This document shows, piece after piece, positions 26,609 through 34,495 of a stretch of DNA of 39,261 nucleotides. The translations under genes were made by a program, and so were the position numbers. The notes under the pieces are model-generated. The model made no database searches and was not told where the DNA came from. It worked only from the letters and a program-made list of their open reading frames with translations. The first letter of the stretch is position 1; each line of letters begins with the position of its first letter. This DNA is from JANOAR01 sp031411235 (lineage in GTDB: Bacteria; Verrucomicrobiota; Verrucomicrobiia; Verrucomicrobiales; Verrucomicrobiaceae). Location: positions 1 to 39,261 of the forward strand of contig JANOAR010000099.1 in the NCBI GenBank assembly GCA_031411235.1. Reading direction: 5' to 3'.

Positions 26609-27907
26609 TTACTTTGCCGTCTGCGTCGCTTCCTCCAGCGCGCCTATAGCGGCTTGAATATCGGCTAGCGCGTCGATGCGTGCGGTCAGCGTCGTCGCTC
26701 GCTCCACCTTCGCGCTGAGCAGCGCTGTGCGATCACCCGAGCCGGCTTTGAACAAGCGTTCTTCGCCAGCTATCTGCTCGGCTTGCTCGGTGAGCAGCTC
26801 ATCCGTTGTTGCGAGCTTTGCCTTCGCAGCAGCCAGCCCAGCGGCGGCGCGATCATACTCGGCGAGCACCTTGGCTTGCACGGCATTGAACATCGCGGCG
26901 GACTCTTTGCGCTTCGCTTCAGCATCGCCTACGGCTCCTTGATTGTGATTTAGAAACGGCAGCGTGAGGCCGATGCCGAGCGTCCATTTGTTCTCGCCTG
27001 CATCGAGTTGATAACCGGGATTTAGGTGCAAATCAGGGTACTGCTTGGCGATCTCCAAGCGCAGTGTGGCCTCTGCAGCGGCGTAGTCGGCGAGGGCGGC
27101 GAGCACGTCGGCGCGATGGCTGAGTGCCTTCTGTTTGCTAGGTGCAGAGGCACTTGAAGTCTCAAATGCGGCGAACGAAAAGTGCGCGCCTGCGATGCCT
27201 TGCAAGCTCATGCCGAGTGCTTCAGAAAGTGAAGCGCGGGCCACGGCAGCGAGCTTGGCGCTCTCGGCAGCGAGCAGCTTCATCTGCGCTTGTAGCAGGC
27301 GTGCTTGGGTCGTGGCACTGCGTGATTCGGAGCCTGCTTTGATGCGATCATTCAGGGCTTTCAGCAGTTCATCTTGCTGCGCGATGGCATCGGCAAACAG
27401 CGTTGCGCGCGCCTCGCTGGCATAGACTTCGAGGTAAGCTTTGCGCACGGCGCTGCGCACTTTCCAGGTTGCGCCAATCACGTCGGCAGCAGCGGCACGC
27501 ACCAGCGCATGGGCTACCAGCGCGCGCTTACTGCGCTTGCCTGCGGTCTCGAACGTCCAATCAAAATCCACGCCGTAGGTGCCCGCGATCCACTTGGTGA
27601 AGGGCGTCACCACCTGCGGCGCGACGGCAAGCGTGGGATTGGGGCGCTCGCTGGCGGTGCGGATTGCGGCCACTGCGGTGGCGTATTTGGCGCGTGCCAC
27701 GGCGATGTCGGGGTGATGCTTCACGGCTTCATCGGTGAGGCTGGCAAGCGTCCACGTCTTTCCAGCGAGATGCCGCTCGCTGAGCCGAGCCGCACTCGCA
27801 GCAGCATCAAGAGGCTGTGCTTTGAAATGTGCGTATGGCGTGCAGGCCGAGGCGAGCAGAGGCAGCAGGCTGACGATGAGGCGGGGGCGGGTGATGAGCG
27901 AAGGCAT
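26609..27907 (-). CDS. outer-membrane efflux channel, TolC family lipoprotein
   Basis: A 432-residue protein from the ATG at 27907. Its lipoprotein-type signal (LIVSLLPLLASAC) gives a likely lipidated Cys22. The rest is long Ala-rich helices with the twofold repeat expected of TolC-family channels (SLTDEAVKHHPDIAVARAKY; later LALSHR-like positions and LRLEIAKQYPDLHLNPGYQL). An alternative start at 27943 would put 12 polar residues before the signal and is rejected. It is the outer-membrane part of the efflux system with the two genes downstream. A strong hairpin (27949-27971) separates it from the PepSY-like gene upstream. Confidence 0.88.
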   Translation of the reverse strand: MPSLITRPRLIVSLLPLLASACTPYAHFKAQPLDAAASAARLSERHLAGKTWTLASLTDEAVKHHPDIAVARAKYATAVAAIRTASERPNPTLAVAPQVVTPFTKWIAGTYGVDFDWTFETAGKRSKRALVAHALVRAAAADVIGATWKVRSAVRKAYLEVYASEARATLFADAIAQQDELLKALNDRIKAGSESRSATTQARLLQAQMKLLAAESAKLAAVARASLSEALGMSLQGIAGAHFSFAAFETSSASAPSKQKALSHRADVLAALADYAAAEATLRLEIAKQYPDLHLNPGYQLDAGENKWTLGIGLTLPFLNHNQGAVGDAEAKRKESAAMFNAVQAKVLAEYDRAAAGLAAAKAKLATTDELLTEQAEQIAGEERLFKAGSGDRTALLSAKVERATTLTARIDALADIQAAIGALEEATQTAK

Positions 27908-27948
27908 GGACGAAAGAGGCGGGTGTTGGTCATAGTGAACCACAAGAA

Positions 27949-27971
27949 GTGGGGGCGAGTCGCTCCCCCAC
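27949..27971 (-). terminator. GC-rich intra-operon hairpin
   Basis: GTGGGGG (27949-27955) pairs with CCCCCAC (27965-27971); the inner CGA and TCG can extend the stem past a small bulge. It lies after the PepSY-like stop and 42 bases before the efflux-channel start on the minus strand. No T-run follows, so partial attenuation or mRNA processing is more likely than full termination. Confidence 0.4.
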
Positions 27972-27984
27972 GACGCTTCAAATT

Positions 27985-28446
27985 CTACTCCGGCTTCGCC
28001 GAACCATCTTCAAGAAACTCAACTTCAGTCTCCTTGCCTTTGTTCACATACAAAGCTTCATACGTCACCTTGCCGCCACGGTTGATGTGCTGCACGCGCT
28101 TGATGGTGGCACCCTTGGCACCGGCTTCGATGGCGGCTTTGGCGGCGGCGGGTACATCAGCGATGGGCATGGTGTATTCCTCGGCATTCAGCGTGCCATC
28201 GGCTAGCACGGAGACTTCGCGCGCGGGCTTGCCGGGCTCGCTGAGTTCGGCTTCATAGACGGTGGTCTTGCCGTCCTTCTCCACGTCGATGGAGTCGATG
28301 TGGGCGCTGCCTGCGGCTTTCTTCAAGGCTTCGGCGGCGGGCTTGGGTATCTTGGCAAGCTTCTTGGCGACGGCGGCATCATCCGCATGGGCGGTGCTGC
28401 TAAGGCTGAGGGCGATGGCGATGAGGGCGGTGGTGAGTGCTTTCAT
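27985..28446 (-). CDS. periplasmic PepSY-like protein
   Basis: A 153-residue exported protein with signal peptide MKALTTALIAIALSLSSTAHA. Two repeats resembling PepSY-like domains follow: IPKPAAEALKKAAGSAHIDS with DGKTTVYEAEL, and VPAAAKAAIEAGAKGATIKR with GGKVTYEALY. Each is a helix followed by a beta hairpin. Such proteins act in the periplasm as small regulators or inhibitors; their partners are mostly unknown. It is the first intact gene ahead of the efflux operon and may be cotranscribed with it, though a GC-rich hairpin intervenes. Confidence 0.8.
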   Translation of the reverse strand: MKALTTALIAIALSLSSTAHADDAAVAKKLAKIPKPAAEALKKAAGSAHIDSIDVEKDGKTTVYEAELSEPGKPAREVSVLADGTLNAEEYTMPIADVPAAAKAAIEAGAKGATIKRVQHINRGGKVTYEALYVNKGKETEVEFLEDGSAKPE

Positions 28447-28470
28447 GGTGGGTTGGTGTTTGGGTTGGGA

Positions 28471-28620
28471 TTAGAATTGAATGTTGAAGCCGGGACGCAC
28501 ATTGAACAAGTGATCCGTGTCGTAGCCGACGCTGACGAAGACGTTGAAGTGGTCAGTCACTTGATACTCGGCGGCGACGGCTCTGGCGAAGGTGCCTTGA
28601 TCACTGAGACCAACGGTCTT
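28471..28620 (-). pseudogene. C-terminal remnant of an outer-membrane beta-barrel gene
   Basis: On the minus strand, about 50 codons end with alternating polar/hydrophobic strands (EYQVTDHFNVFVSVGY, then LFNVRPGFNIQF) and a terminal Phe followed by TAA. That is the usual ending of an outer-membrane beta-barrel protein. Upstream the reading frame enters a glmM-like segment at about 28621 and soon meets a stop, so the rest of the barrel gene is missing. The nearest ATG (28647) is inside the glmM-like part. It lies 24 bases before the PepSY-like gene. Function lost or unknown. Confidence 0.65.
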
Positions 28621-28699
28621 GGAGTTGGCCGAAACGCAAAAGATCATCAAGGAAACCGAGAAAAAGCTCGGTGACTATGGCCGCATGGTGCTGCGCTAC
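28621..28699 (+). repeat. 79-bp diverged copy of a glmM internal segment
   Basis: Collinear with glmM positions 22083-22161 at constant offset (6538) without gaps; I count 74 of 79 identical bases. The differences are at 28625, 28634, 28636, near 28666 and 28685, some silent and some causing A-to-T and V-to-M changes if translated. Similarity ends sharply one base before the stop of the next minus-strand gene (28701). It is not part of any gene here. Confidence 0.85.
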
Positions 28700-28700
28700 G

Positions 28701-30260
28701 TTAATCCAACGACTTCGGCGGGGGCTTGATGACGACGGTGGGGGCGGTGCCTGCGGGCGCTGGGGGCTTGGGCTTGGCGGTGGTCGCGGGGATCATGCGC
28801 TGGACTTGGAAGGTGGTGAGCGGGAGGCTGATGTCGAGTTTGGCGAGGAATTCCCAGGTCGCTGGCACGCCGATTTCGTCGGCGATGCGCCGGGCTTCAT
28901 GGTAGGTCTGGAAGGCTGCGGGTAGGACTTGGAAGACGACGACGGCGTTGGGGTCGGTCTTCAGTTGGCGGAGCAGGCGCTGGTAGTTGGAGCCTTGTTG
29001 CTTCATCACTTCCAAGGCCTCGCCGCCGCCTGCTGCGGGGGTGAGTCCGAGGGTTACAAAGGTCGCGCCAGGGGTGAAGGTGGGCTGGAAGGCGAAGCCT
29101 TTGCTGAAGGTGGGATTGCTGGCGGCTCGCTGCAAGGCGGCCTGGATGCGGGTGTTGTCATAGATGAAGAGGGTTTTGCTGCGATCCTTGAAGCTGGCGT
29201 GTTCGGACAGGTCTTTGAAGTAGTCGAGTATGTCCTTGGGGGCGGCGCGGACTTCGACGGCAGCGGTGCTCCAGGCGAAGTGGATCTTGTTGCCCACCTT
29301 GGCGGCTTTGATGAGGGGGGCTCCTCTGGCTAAACCAGGATCGAGGGCGAGCCACTTGGTGAAGTCGCCTTTGGCGGCGGCATCGGCAACGGCGGCGGCG
29401 ACGGCGGGGAGTGTGGTGCTGAGGCCGAGCGCGATCTCGCCGAGGTCGAGTAGGTACTGTTTGTTGGGCGGGAAGCCAGCATCGGCGAGGGCTTTATAGG
29501 CTTGGGCGACGGGCTCTAGCTGGAAGGTGCCGATCAAGGCACCGACCTCGGGCCAGGCGGCGACGGCAGCGGGTTTGGAGCCGAAGACGCCTTCGAGTAG
29601 CTTGGCGAAGGGGTCATACTTGGCGCTTTGAAATTGGAGCTGGGATTTTGATTTTTCGAGGCCGTCGAGGATGGGGGCGAGGAAGTCGGCTTGGTTGAAA
29701 TAGAGCGCACCGCGTTCGGCGATGAGGACGCGGGTTTCGTTGGGCTTGGCGGGGTAGGGGCGTGGGTTGGGTAGGCGGATGACGGTGGCTGCGGGGGGCA
29801 CATAGACGGGCGTTTGGTCGAGCAGCGCCTTCATCTTATCGAGTTCAGCGATGACTTTTTCGGTCTCGGTTTTGCTCTTGTCGCGGTTGTATTTGTTGGC
29901 TTGGATTTGTTTTTGCAAGTCGTCGAGATCGACAAATTTGACCTTCTGTTTATCGGCGCTGAGGTCGAGGGTGGTGAGTTCTTCGGTGCTTTTTTTGACG
30001 TCTTGTTCGAGCTTCTCTTTTTGCTTCTCGATCTCGGCGGGGTCGATGCGCTTGGTATTGTCGGCGAGTTCCTTTTGGAGCTGCTCAAACGTGGAGGCAT
30101 CGACGGAGGGTAGCTCGGAGAGCACTTTTTTCACCGCTGAGGCGATGCTGATACCGACCATGACGAGGACGATAATGAGGACGCCGACGACGTTGGTCAT
30201 CGTGTCCATGAGGGCGACGAAGGGTAGCTCGGCGTCGCCTTGGTGTCTGCGTTTTGCCAT
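28701..30260 (-). CDS. long ExbD-like coiled-coil membrane protein (second of two)
   Basis: A 519-residue protein with a short cytosolic N-terminus MAKRRHQGDAELPFVALMD, one membrane helix (about 18-42) carrying Asp19 at the ExbD-like position, a Lys/Glu-rich coiled coil (about 55-135) and a large periplasmic part. The C-terminal block NAVVVFQVLPAAFQTYHEAR (about 435-455), IADEIGVP and LPLTTFQV resembles the end of the neighbouring 300-residue protein. A Pro-rich tail ends it. ExbD/TolR-type subunits use the membrane Asp to couple proton flow through an ExbB/TolQ channel to movement in the periplasm. It is the last of four leftward genes; 12 bases separate it from the one upstream. Confidence 0.75.
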   Translation of the reverse strand: MAKRRHQGDAELPFVALMDTMTNVVGVLIIVLVMVGISIASAVKKVLSELPSVDASTFEQLQKELADNTKRIDPAEIEKQKEKLEQDVKKSTEELTTLDLSADKQKVKFVDLDDLQKQIQANKYNRDKSKTETEKVIAELDKMKALLDQTPVYVPPAATVIRLPNPRPYPAKPNETRVLIAERGALYFNQADFLAPILDGLEKSKSQLQFQSAKYDPFAKLLEGVFGSKPAAVAAWPEVGALIGTFQLEPVAQAYKALADAGFPPNKQYLLDLGEIALGLSTTLPAVAAAVADAAAKGDFTKWLALDPGLARGAPLIKAAKVGNKIHFAWSTAAVEVRAAPKDILDYFKDLSEHASFKDRSKTLFIYDNTRIQAALQRAASNPTFSKGFAFQPTFTPGATFVTLGLTPAAGGGEALEVMKQQGSNYQRLLRQLKTDPNAVVVFQVLPAAFQTYHEARRIADEIGVPATWEFLAKLDISLPLTTFQVQRMIPATTAKPKPPAPAGTAPTVVIKPPPKSLD

Positions 30261-30272
30261 GGGTTTTCTGGG

Positions 30273-31175
30273 CTAGGTTTTGGGCGGCGCGGGAGCGGGG
30301 ATGAGCTTGGCGTCGGCAGGTGGCGGCAGGGTGCCGAGGTAGTCTTTAAATAGCTTCAGGTCGATCTCGCCTCGTCCAGGGATGGGGAGGCGGGCGATTT
30401 GATTTTGCTGGAAGCCATAGGTCGTGATCGCCCAACCGGCGGCATTGTTGAAGGAGGCGGAGCCGTCTTCGCGGATGAGGAAGATGATCTTGGCGTTGGG
30501 CGCGACTTTCACTTTGCTGAGGAAGTGAGCATACGAGGTATCGGCGACGACGACGGCAGCGGTGGAGCTGACGAGGGTCTTTTTTTCGGCATCCCAGTAG
30601 ATGACGATTTTGCCTGCGCTGGCTTCGACGAAGTAGAGTTTGGTATCCTTGGCGAGGCCGCTGCCGCCGGGTTGCACGATGACGGGTGGCGGGGCTTTGT
30701 TGAGGGGGCCTTGGCGCTCGGTGATCTGCTTTTGCAGGGCGGCGATTTCTTTTTGTAGCTCGGCCTGCTGCTTTTTGAAGCCTTCGATTTCGAGCAAGAG
30801 GTTGTCGAGTTCCTTGAGCAGGTTTTGGCTCATCTCCTTGTTCATCTTTTGGATGTCGGCGGAGGATGAGAGTAGCTTGCGGAGCTTGGCGAGTTTTTGC
30901 TGCTTTTCTTCCAGCTCTTGCTTCAGCTTTTCGACGATGGCGGCCTTGGCATCGGCGAGGGCTTTGAGTTCCTTTTCACTCTTCTGCTGCTTGAGCAGTT
31001 CTTTGTAATTTTGCGCTCGCTCTAGCTCCTCGGGGGTGCGCCCGTTGGTCTGCTGGACGGAGGAAACGGTGAGCACCACAATGATCAAGATGAGCACGCC
31101 GATGAGCGAACACAAGATGTCCAAGAAGGGGACGAGGAGAATCTCGTCGTGGTTGCTGGGGCGACGTTTTGCCAT
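30273..31175 (-). CDS. ExbD-like coiled-coil membrane protein (first of two)
   Basis: A 300-residue protein starting MAKRRPSNHDEILLVPFLD. A single membrane helix follows (about 14-42) with Asp19 in the ExbD/TolR position, then a long coiled coil (about 47-158, rich in K, E, Q, L) and a compact periplasmic domain (about 175-285). The C-terminal motif FLIREDGSASFNNAAGW and RLPIPGRGEIDL is shared in form with ExbD-like proteins of Planctomycetes/Verrucomicrobia, known to me only as hypotheticals. The N-terminus is nearly the same as that of the downstream 519-residue protein, so the two likely share one ExbB-type channel. Upstream is the zinc-ribbon ExbB gene, separated by 41 bases with heptameric repeats. 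Confidence 0.78.
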   Translation of the reverse strand: MAKRRPSNHDEILLVPFLDILCSLIGVLILIIVVLTVSSVQQTNGRTPEELERAQNYKELLKQQKSEKELKALADAKAAIVEKLKQELEEKQQKLAKLRKLLSSSADIQKMNKEMSQNLLKELDNLLLEIEGFKKQQAELQKEIAALQKQITERQGPLNKAPPPVIVQPGGSGLAKDTKLYFVEASAGKIVIYWDAEKKTLVSSTAAVVVADTSYAHFLSKVKVAPNAKIIFLIREDGSASFNNAAGWAITTYGFQQNQIARLPIPGRGEIDLKLFKDYLGTLPPPADAKLIPAPAPPKT

Positions 31176-31183
31176 GGATCCAG

Positions 31184-31214
31184 TAATGAATGATGAGTGA
31201 TGCTTTGATGAATG
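31184..31214. repeat. heptameric degenerate repeat (family A)
   Basis: Runs as ATGAATG, ATGAGTG, ATG(CTTTG), ATGAATG in the 41-base gap between the ExbB-like and first long ExbD-like genes. The units match the minus-strand units at 7654-7692 between pelF and pelG. Confidence 0.5.
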
Positions 31215-31216
31215 CG

Positions 31217-32641
31217 CTAGCGGCTGAAGAAGCCTTTCTTTTTGACCTGTTGGATGATGACTTGTTTTTCGCCGAGGTCTTTCAGCACGCCGTTGAGGCC
31301 TTGTAGGGCGCTGGCGAGGGTGCGGACGTAGTCGGTGGTTTTGGCCACGGATTCGTTGACGGTTTCGCTGAGGTCTTCGCGCAGTTTGATCATGGTTTTG
31401 CTGAACTCGGTGGCGACTTGGACGGCGTGGGCGTCGGCGCGTTTGTCGAGGTTAGCGGCTTGTTCTTTGACGCTTTCGGTTACGGCTTTTAGGTCGTTGA
31501 GAAGCTCGGCTTGGGCGCTGCCAAGGGCTTTCACCAGGGCCGCGACGAAGGCTCCGGTTTCGCCGCCTCCGAATTTGCTATTGAGGTCTTCGCTGGCGCC
31601 ATCGGTGAGGCGGGGGAGGAGCACGTCGTTGCAGAAGGCGTCGATGTTGGTGAGGTTGTCGTCCTCGGCCTTCATCATGGCATTGAGGGGGAAGTTGAGA
31701 ATCATGGCAAAGACGAGGCCCAGCAGGGTGGCATCGAAGGCGGTGCCGAGGCCGCCGACGACGTTGCCGAGGGTGACTTTGACTTGGCTGATATCTTCCA
31801 TGGCACCGAAGTTCATGCCGCCGATGGATTGCGAGAGGCCCATGACGGTGCCGACGAAACCAAGGATGGGGATGGCCCAAAGGAAGGCCTTCAGCATGGT
31901 GAAGCTGCCGCCGATGCGCATGGAGTCGATGTCGGACTGGCTGGACATGGCACCGCTAACGTCGGCGACAATGGGCCGGATTTCATACAGCTCTAAGGCC
32001 TTGCGGATGCGGTTGACCATGAGGCTGTCGCGCAGGCGCGGGGGCAGGGAATAGATGTGGTCGATGAATTCGCCGACGTTCTCGCGGTTGATCTCGGTGG
32101 CGATCTCACGCGGCGCGACATCGAGCCAGAGAGCGGCTTTTTGGTGGCGCAGTTTGACGATCTTCAGGTAGATGATGGACATGGCCCAGGCGAAGAAGAA
32201 GGTGTTCGTGGCCGAGACGAGCAAGTGCTTGAAGAAGAGGTTGGAGAGCAATTGCATACCGTTGTATTCGGCCATGGGCAGCTTGTCTGGCGGGATGAAG
32301 GGCATGAGGAGGCCCAGCCATACGATGGTGAGGACGATGCCCATGGTGCAGGCGACGAGCATGTTGGGGTTGGTGGGGTCGGTCTCGGCCCAGCCGGTGC
32401 GCTCGGGTTTCTCCTGCGGTGCGGAGTAGCTCTGCATGGCAACTTCGCCAGCGGCTCCTGCGACTTCGTGCTGCTTCTCACCATCCCAGGGGCCAGCGAC
32501 GCCGCCGGGTAGGCTGGGCGCGGGAATGTGGAAGGCGGGAATCTGAATTTTTGCTTCGCAGCTCGGGCAACGCACAACTTTGCCAGAGGCGTCGGCCTCG
32601 GCTTGCAGGCTCATATCACAGGTGGGGCACTTGAATTTCAT
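31217..32641 (-). CDS. zinc-ribbon/ExbB (MotA/TolQ/ExbB) fusion protein
   Basis: A 474-residue protein. The N-terminal zinc ribbon has Cys5/Cys8 and Cys25/Cys28 (KCPTCDMSL ... VRCPSCEAKI), of the MJ0042 type. A Pro-rich linker leads to a proton-channel domain with membrane helices at about 94-114, 139-161, 249-271 and 296-320. The TolQ/ExbB signature lies in the last two (PILGFVGTVMGLSQSI; GGLGTAFDATLLGLVFAM). A long C-terminal helical/coiled-coil part (about 355-460) ends in KKKGFFSR. It forms the channel for the ExbD-type subunits encoded beside it. The zinc ribbon is on the cytosolic side and could bind a regulator or nucleic acid; that is speculation. Confidence 0.88.
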   Translation of the reverse strand: MKFKCPTCDMSLQAEADASGKVVRCPSCEAKIQIPAFHIPAPSLPGGVAGPWDGEKQHEVAGAAGEVAMQSYSAPQEKPERTGWAETDPTNPNMLVACTMGIVLTIVWLGLLMPFIPPDKLPMAEYNGMQLLSNLFFKHLLVSATNTFFFAWAMSIIYLKIVKLRHQKAALWLDVAPREIATEINRENVGEFIDHIYSLPPRLRDSLMVNRIRKALELYEIRPIVADVSGAMSSQSDIDSMRIGGSFTMLKAFLWAIPILGFVGTVMGLSQSIGGMNFGAMEDISQVKVTLGNVVGGLGTAFDATLLGLVFAMILNFPLNAMMKAEDDNLTNIDAFCNDVLLPRLTDGASEDLNSKFGGGETGAFVAALVKALGSAQAELLNDLKAVTESVKEQAANLDKRADAHAVQVATEFSKTMIKLREDLSETVNESVAKTTDYVRTLASALQGLNGVLKDLGEKQVIIQQVKKKGFFSR

Positions 32642-32781
32642 GCGTGGTGGCTAGGTGGGGATTCGGTGGTGTGGCGGCTGTGGGCGTGGGATGAACTGAG
32701 TAAAGCGAATTGCGGGTTCGTTGGGCAAGATTATTCATGCGGCCAAGAGGTGTTTCTCGGAAAATGGGTAGGCGTTCAGGT

Positions 32782-33231
32782 TCATGCTTCATCTTGGCCG
32801 ACGGTGAAGGTGATGTTCACGAGGTGAGCCTTGGCGAGCACATTGAGCACATCCATCACGCGCTGGTAGGTAGCCTGTTCATCCGCTTGTAGGGTGATGA
32901 GCACCTTGTCGTTGATAGCGGCAGCGTGCTGTTGCAGCCGTGTCATAGCGGCGGTGAAGGCAACGAGACGTGTGTCATTTCCCTCGCCGAGCACGGCATC
33001 ATTCAGTGAGATGCTGCCGTCCTCATCCACGCCGACGATGATCTCGGCGCTGGGCATTTTTACCTCGGTGTAGTTGAGGTAGCCGGGCAGTTGGAGGCTG
33101 AGTCGCTGCTCGGTTTTGAGGGAGTTCGCCATGACCATGAAGAAGAGCATGATGACGAAGACCACATCGACCATCGGCGCGATTTGGAAACCTGGGCTGA
33201 GGGCGGTGTCGAGAGGTGTGGGGTGTTTCAT
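32782..33231 (-). CDS. ExbD/TolR-family biopolymer transport protein
   Basis: A 149-residue protein of standard ExbD size. N-terminal FQIAPMVDVVFVIMLFFMV holds the single membrane helix with the conserved proton-coupling Asp22. The periplasmic part (about 40-149) has the ExbD beta/alpha fold (IIVGVDEDGSISLND; KVLITLQADEQATYQRVMDV). It is first in the leftward set exbD, ExbB fusion and two long ExbD-like genes, with 140 bases to the ExbB gene. Energises an envelope process together with the ExbB-type channel. No TonB or TonB-dependent receptor is present in the window, so a partner cannot be named. Confidence 0.9.
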   Translation of the reverse strand: MKHPTPLDTALSPGFQIAPMVDVVFVIMLFFMVMANSLKTEQRLSLQLPGYLNYTEVKMPSAEIIVGVDEDGSISLNDAVLGEGNDTRLVAFTAAMTRLQQHAAAINDKVLITLQADEQATYQRVMDVLNVLAKAHLVNITFTVGQDEA

Positions 33232-33233
33232 AG

Positions 33234-33256
33234 CGGTGGGGAGGACGGCCCCACCG
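33234..33256 (-). promoter_or_regulatory. hairpin against the exbD start codon
   Basis: CGGTGGGG (33234-33241) and CCCCACCG (33249-33256) form a perfect 8-bp GC-rich stem with a seven-base loop, ending two bases before the exbD start codon on the minus strand. It would sit where ribosomes load and might limit translation of the first gene of the ExbB/ExbD set. Confidence 0.45.
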
Positions 33257-33445
33257 CCGGTTTATTGGGAGATTGTATTTTCCCCGAACACCGCGATTGA
33301 TCTGCGACTCTCTTCACCAATCCTTGGCCTGATGCGGTTCAGCGACGGCGGGCTCGGTATTTTCCAATACAGTCCCACCATCGCCAAACCGCCTGAGACT
33401 CAAGCCTTGGCAAAGCTAGCCACCGCTGAATCGCGGTGTTCGGGT

Positions 33446-34354
33446 TTACGGTATCCCGTGGCCCTTGGCGGCTGTCCACAGGGCGTACCAGTCTTCGCGC
33501 TCTAGCTCGATCTCGGCAGCGCGGGCGGTCTGTTCGAGGCGCTCGATTTTGTTGGTGCCGATGACGGGCAAGGGTTGCGAAGGGTGGGCCAATATCCAGG
33601 CGAAGGCGAGTTGGTCGAGCGTGGCATCGCCGTACTTGGCAGAGAGGTTTGTGGCGACTTTGCGCAGGCGTTGACCCGCTTCCGTTTTCTCGTCCATGAG
33701 GCGTCCGCCGGCGAGTGGGCTCCAGGCCATGGGCTTGATGCGGTGGCGCTGGCATTGGTCGAGCGTGCCATCGTGTAGGGCATCGGTGGCGAGGAGGTTT
33801 AGTTCGACTTGATTGGTGACGAGGGGCTGCTCGACGCGTGTGTTGAGCAGCTCGAACTGATGCACGTTGTAGTTGGACACCCCGGCGTTGCTGACCTTGC
33901 CGCTGCGGATGAGGCTGTTGAGTCCTTCGGCGGTTTCATCGGCGCTGGTGAGCCAGTCGGGCCGATGCACGAGGAGCAAGTCGATGTGCTCGATGCCCAT
34001 GAGGCGCAGGGATTTTTCGGCGCTCTTCACGAGCCGTGCGGCTTCGGCGTTGTAGAAAGCGGTGCGCCTCGCGGGGTGAAATTCACAGGGGACGTAGATG
34101 CCTGACTTGGTGACGATTTCAAATTGGTCGCGCAGGCCCGGCTCGCGTTTGAAGGCCTGGCCCAGGGCTTCTTCGACGCGGTAGAGGCCATAGATTTCGG
34201 CAGTGTCGAGGGTGGTGATGCCCAGCTCCAGGCAGCGGTGCAGGAAGCGCAGCAGATGGTCGGTGGAGGCGGCATCGTCGAGGATACGCCAGGTGCCATA
34301 GACGAGGCGGGAGAATTCGGGGCCGTTGGGGGCGAGGCGGGTGCGGGGGATCAT
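33446..34354 (-). CDS. aldo/keto reductase
   Basis: A 302-residue NAD(P)H-dependent oxidoreductase of the aldo/keto reductase superfamily. The catalytic tetrad is visible: Asp and Tyr in TLDTAEIYG, Lys in VTKSGIY and His in LLLVHRPDWL. Cofactor-binding elements are the C-terminal PVIGTNKIERLEQ block and NQVELNLLA. It resembles the YdhF-type branch. The ATG at 34354 gives MIPRTRLAPNG; an upstream start (34426) would translate the heptameric repeat (TINPTTINP) and is rejected. Its natural substrate is unknown. The gene stands alone, 215 bases from exbD, with a long inverted heptameric repeat directly upstream. Confidence 0.92.
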   Translation of the reverse strand: MIPRTRLAPNGPEFSRLVYGTWRILDDAASTDHLLRFLHRCLELGITTLDTAEIYGLYRVEEALGQAFKREPGLRDQFEIVTKSGIYVPCEFHPARRTAFYNAEAARLVKSAEKSLRLMGIEHIDLLLVHRPDWLTSADETAEGLNSLIRSGKVSNAGVSNYNVHQFELLNTRVEQPLVTNQVELNLLATDALHDGTLDQCQRHRIKPMAWSPLAGGRLMDEKTEAGQRLRKVATNLSAKYGDATLDQLAFAWILAHPSQPLPVIGTNKIERLEQTARAAEIELEREDWYALWTAAKGHGIP

Positions 34355-34358
34355 GGCA

Positions 34359-34474
34359 GGGTTGATGGTTGTGGGGTTGATCGTTGATGGCCTGAAGGGG
34401 CAGGCAAGCACAAGTCTTTTGGCCATTCAGGCTCTTGCCATCAACCATCAACACTCAACCATCAACCCTCAACT
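34359..34474. repeat. inverted pair of heptameric repeats (family B)
   Basis: The left arm (34359-34390) is built of GTTGATG-like 7-base units. The right arm (34437-34474) is CCATCAA, CCATCAA, CACTCAA, CCATCAA, CCCTCAA. The arms are complementary and flank a 46-base core whose ends also pair (CCTGAA at 34391 and TTCAGG at 34425). The whole can fold into one long imperfect hairpin between the TPM gene start side and the reductase start. Confidence 0.7.
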
Positions 34475-34495
34475 ATCTCCCCCCACCACCCACCC

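Noticed and set aside
28701..33231. Zorya-type defence system, because of MotA/MotB-like genes
   Set aside because: The ExbB-like protein has a zinc ribbon rather than the ZorA long tail plan, and no helicase or nuclease gene accompanies it.
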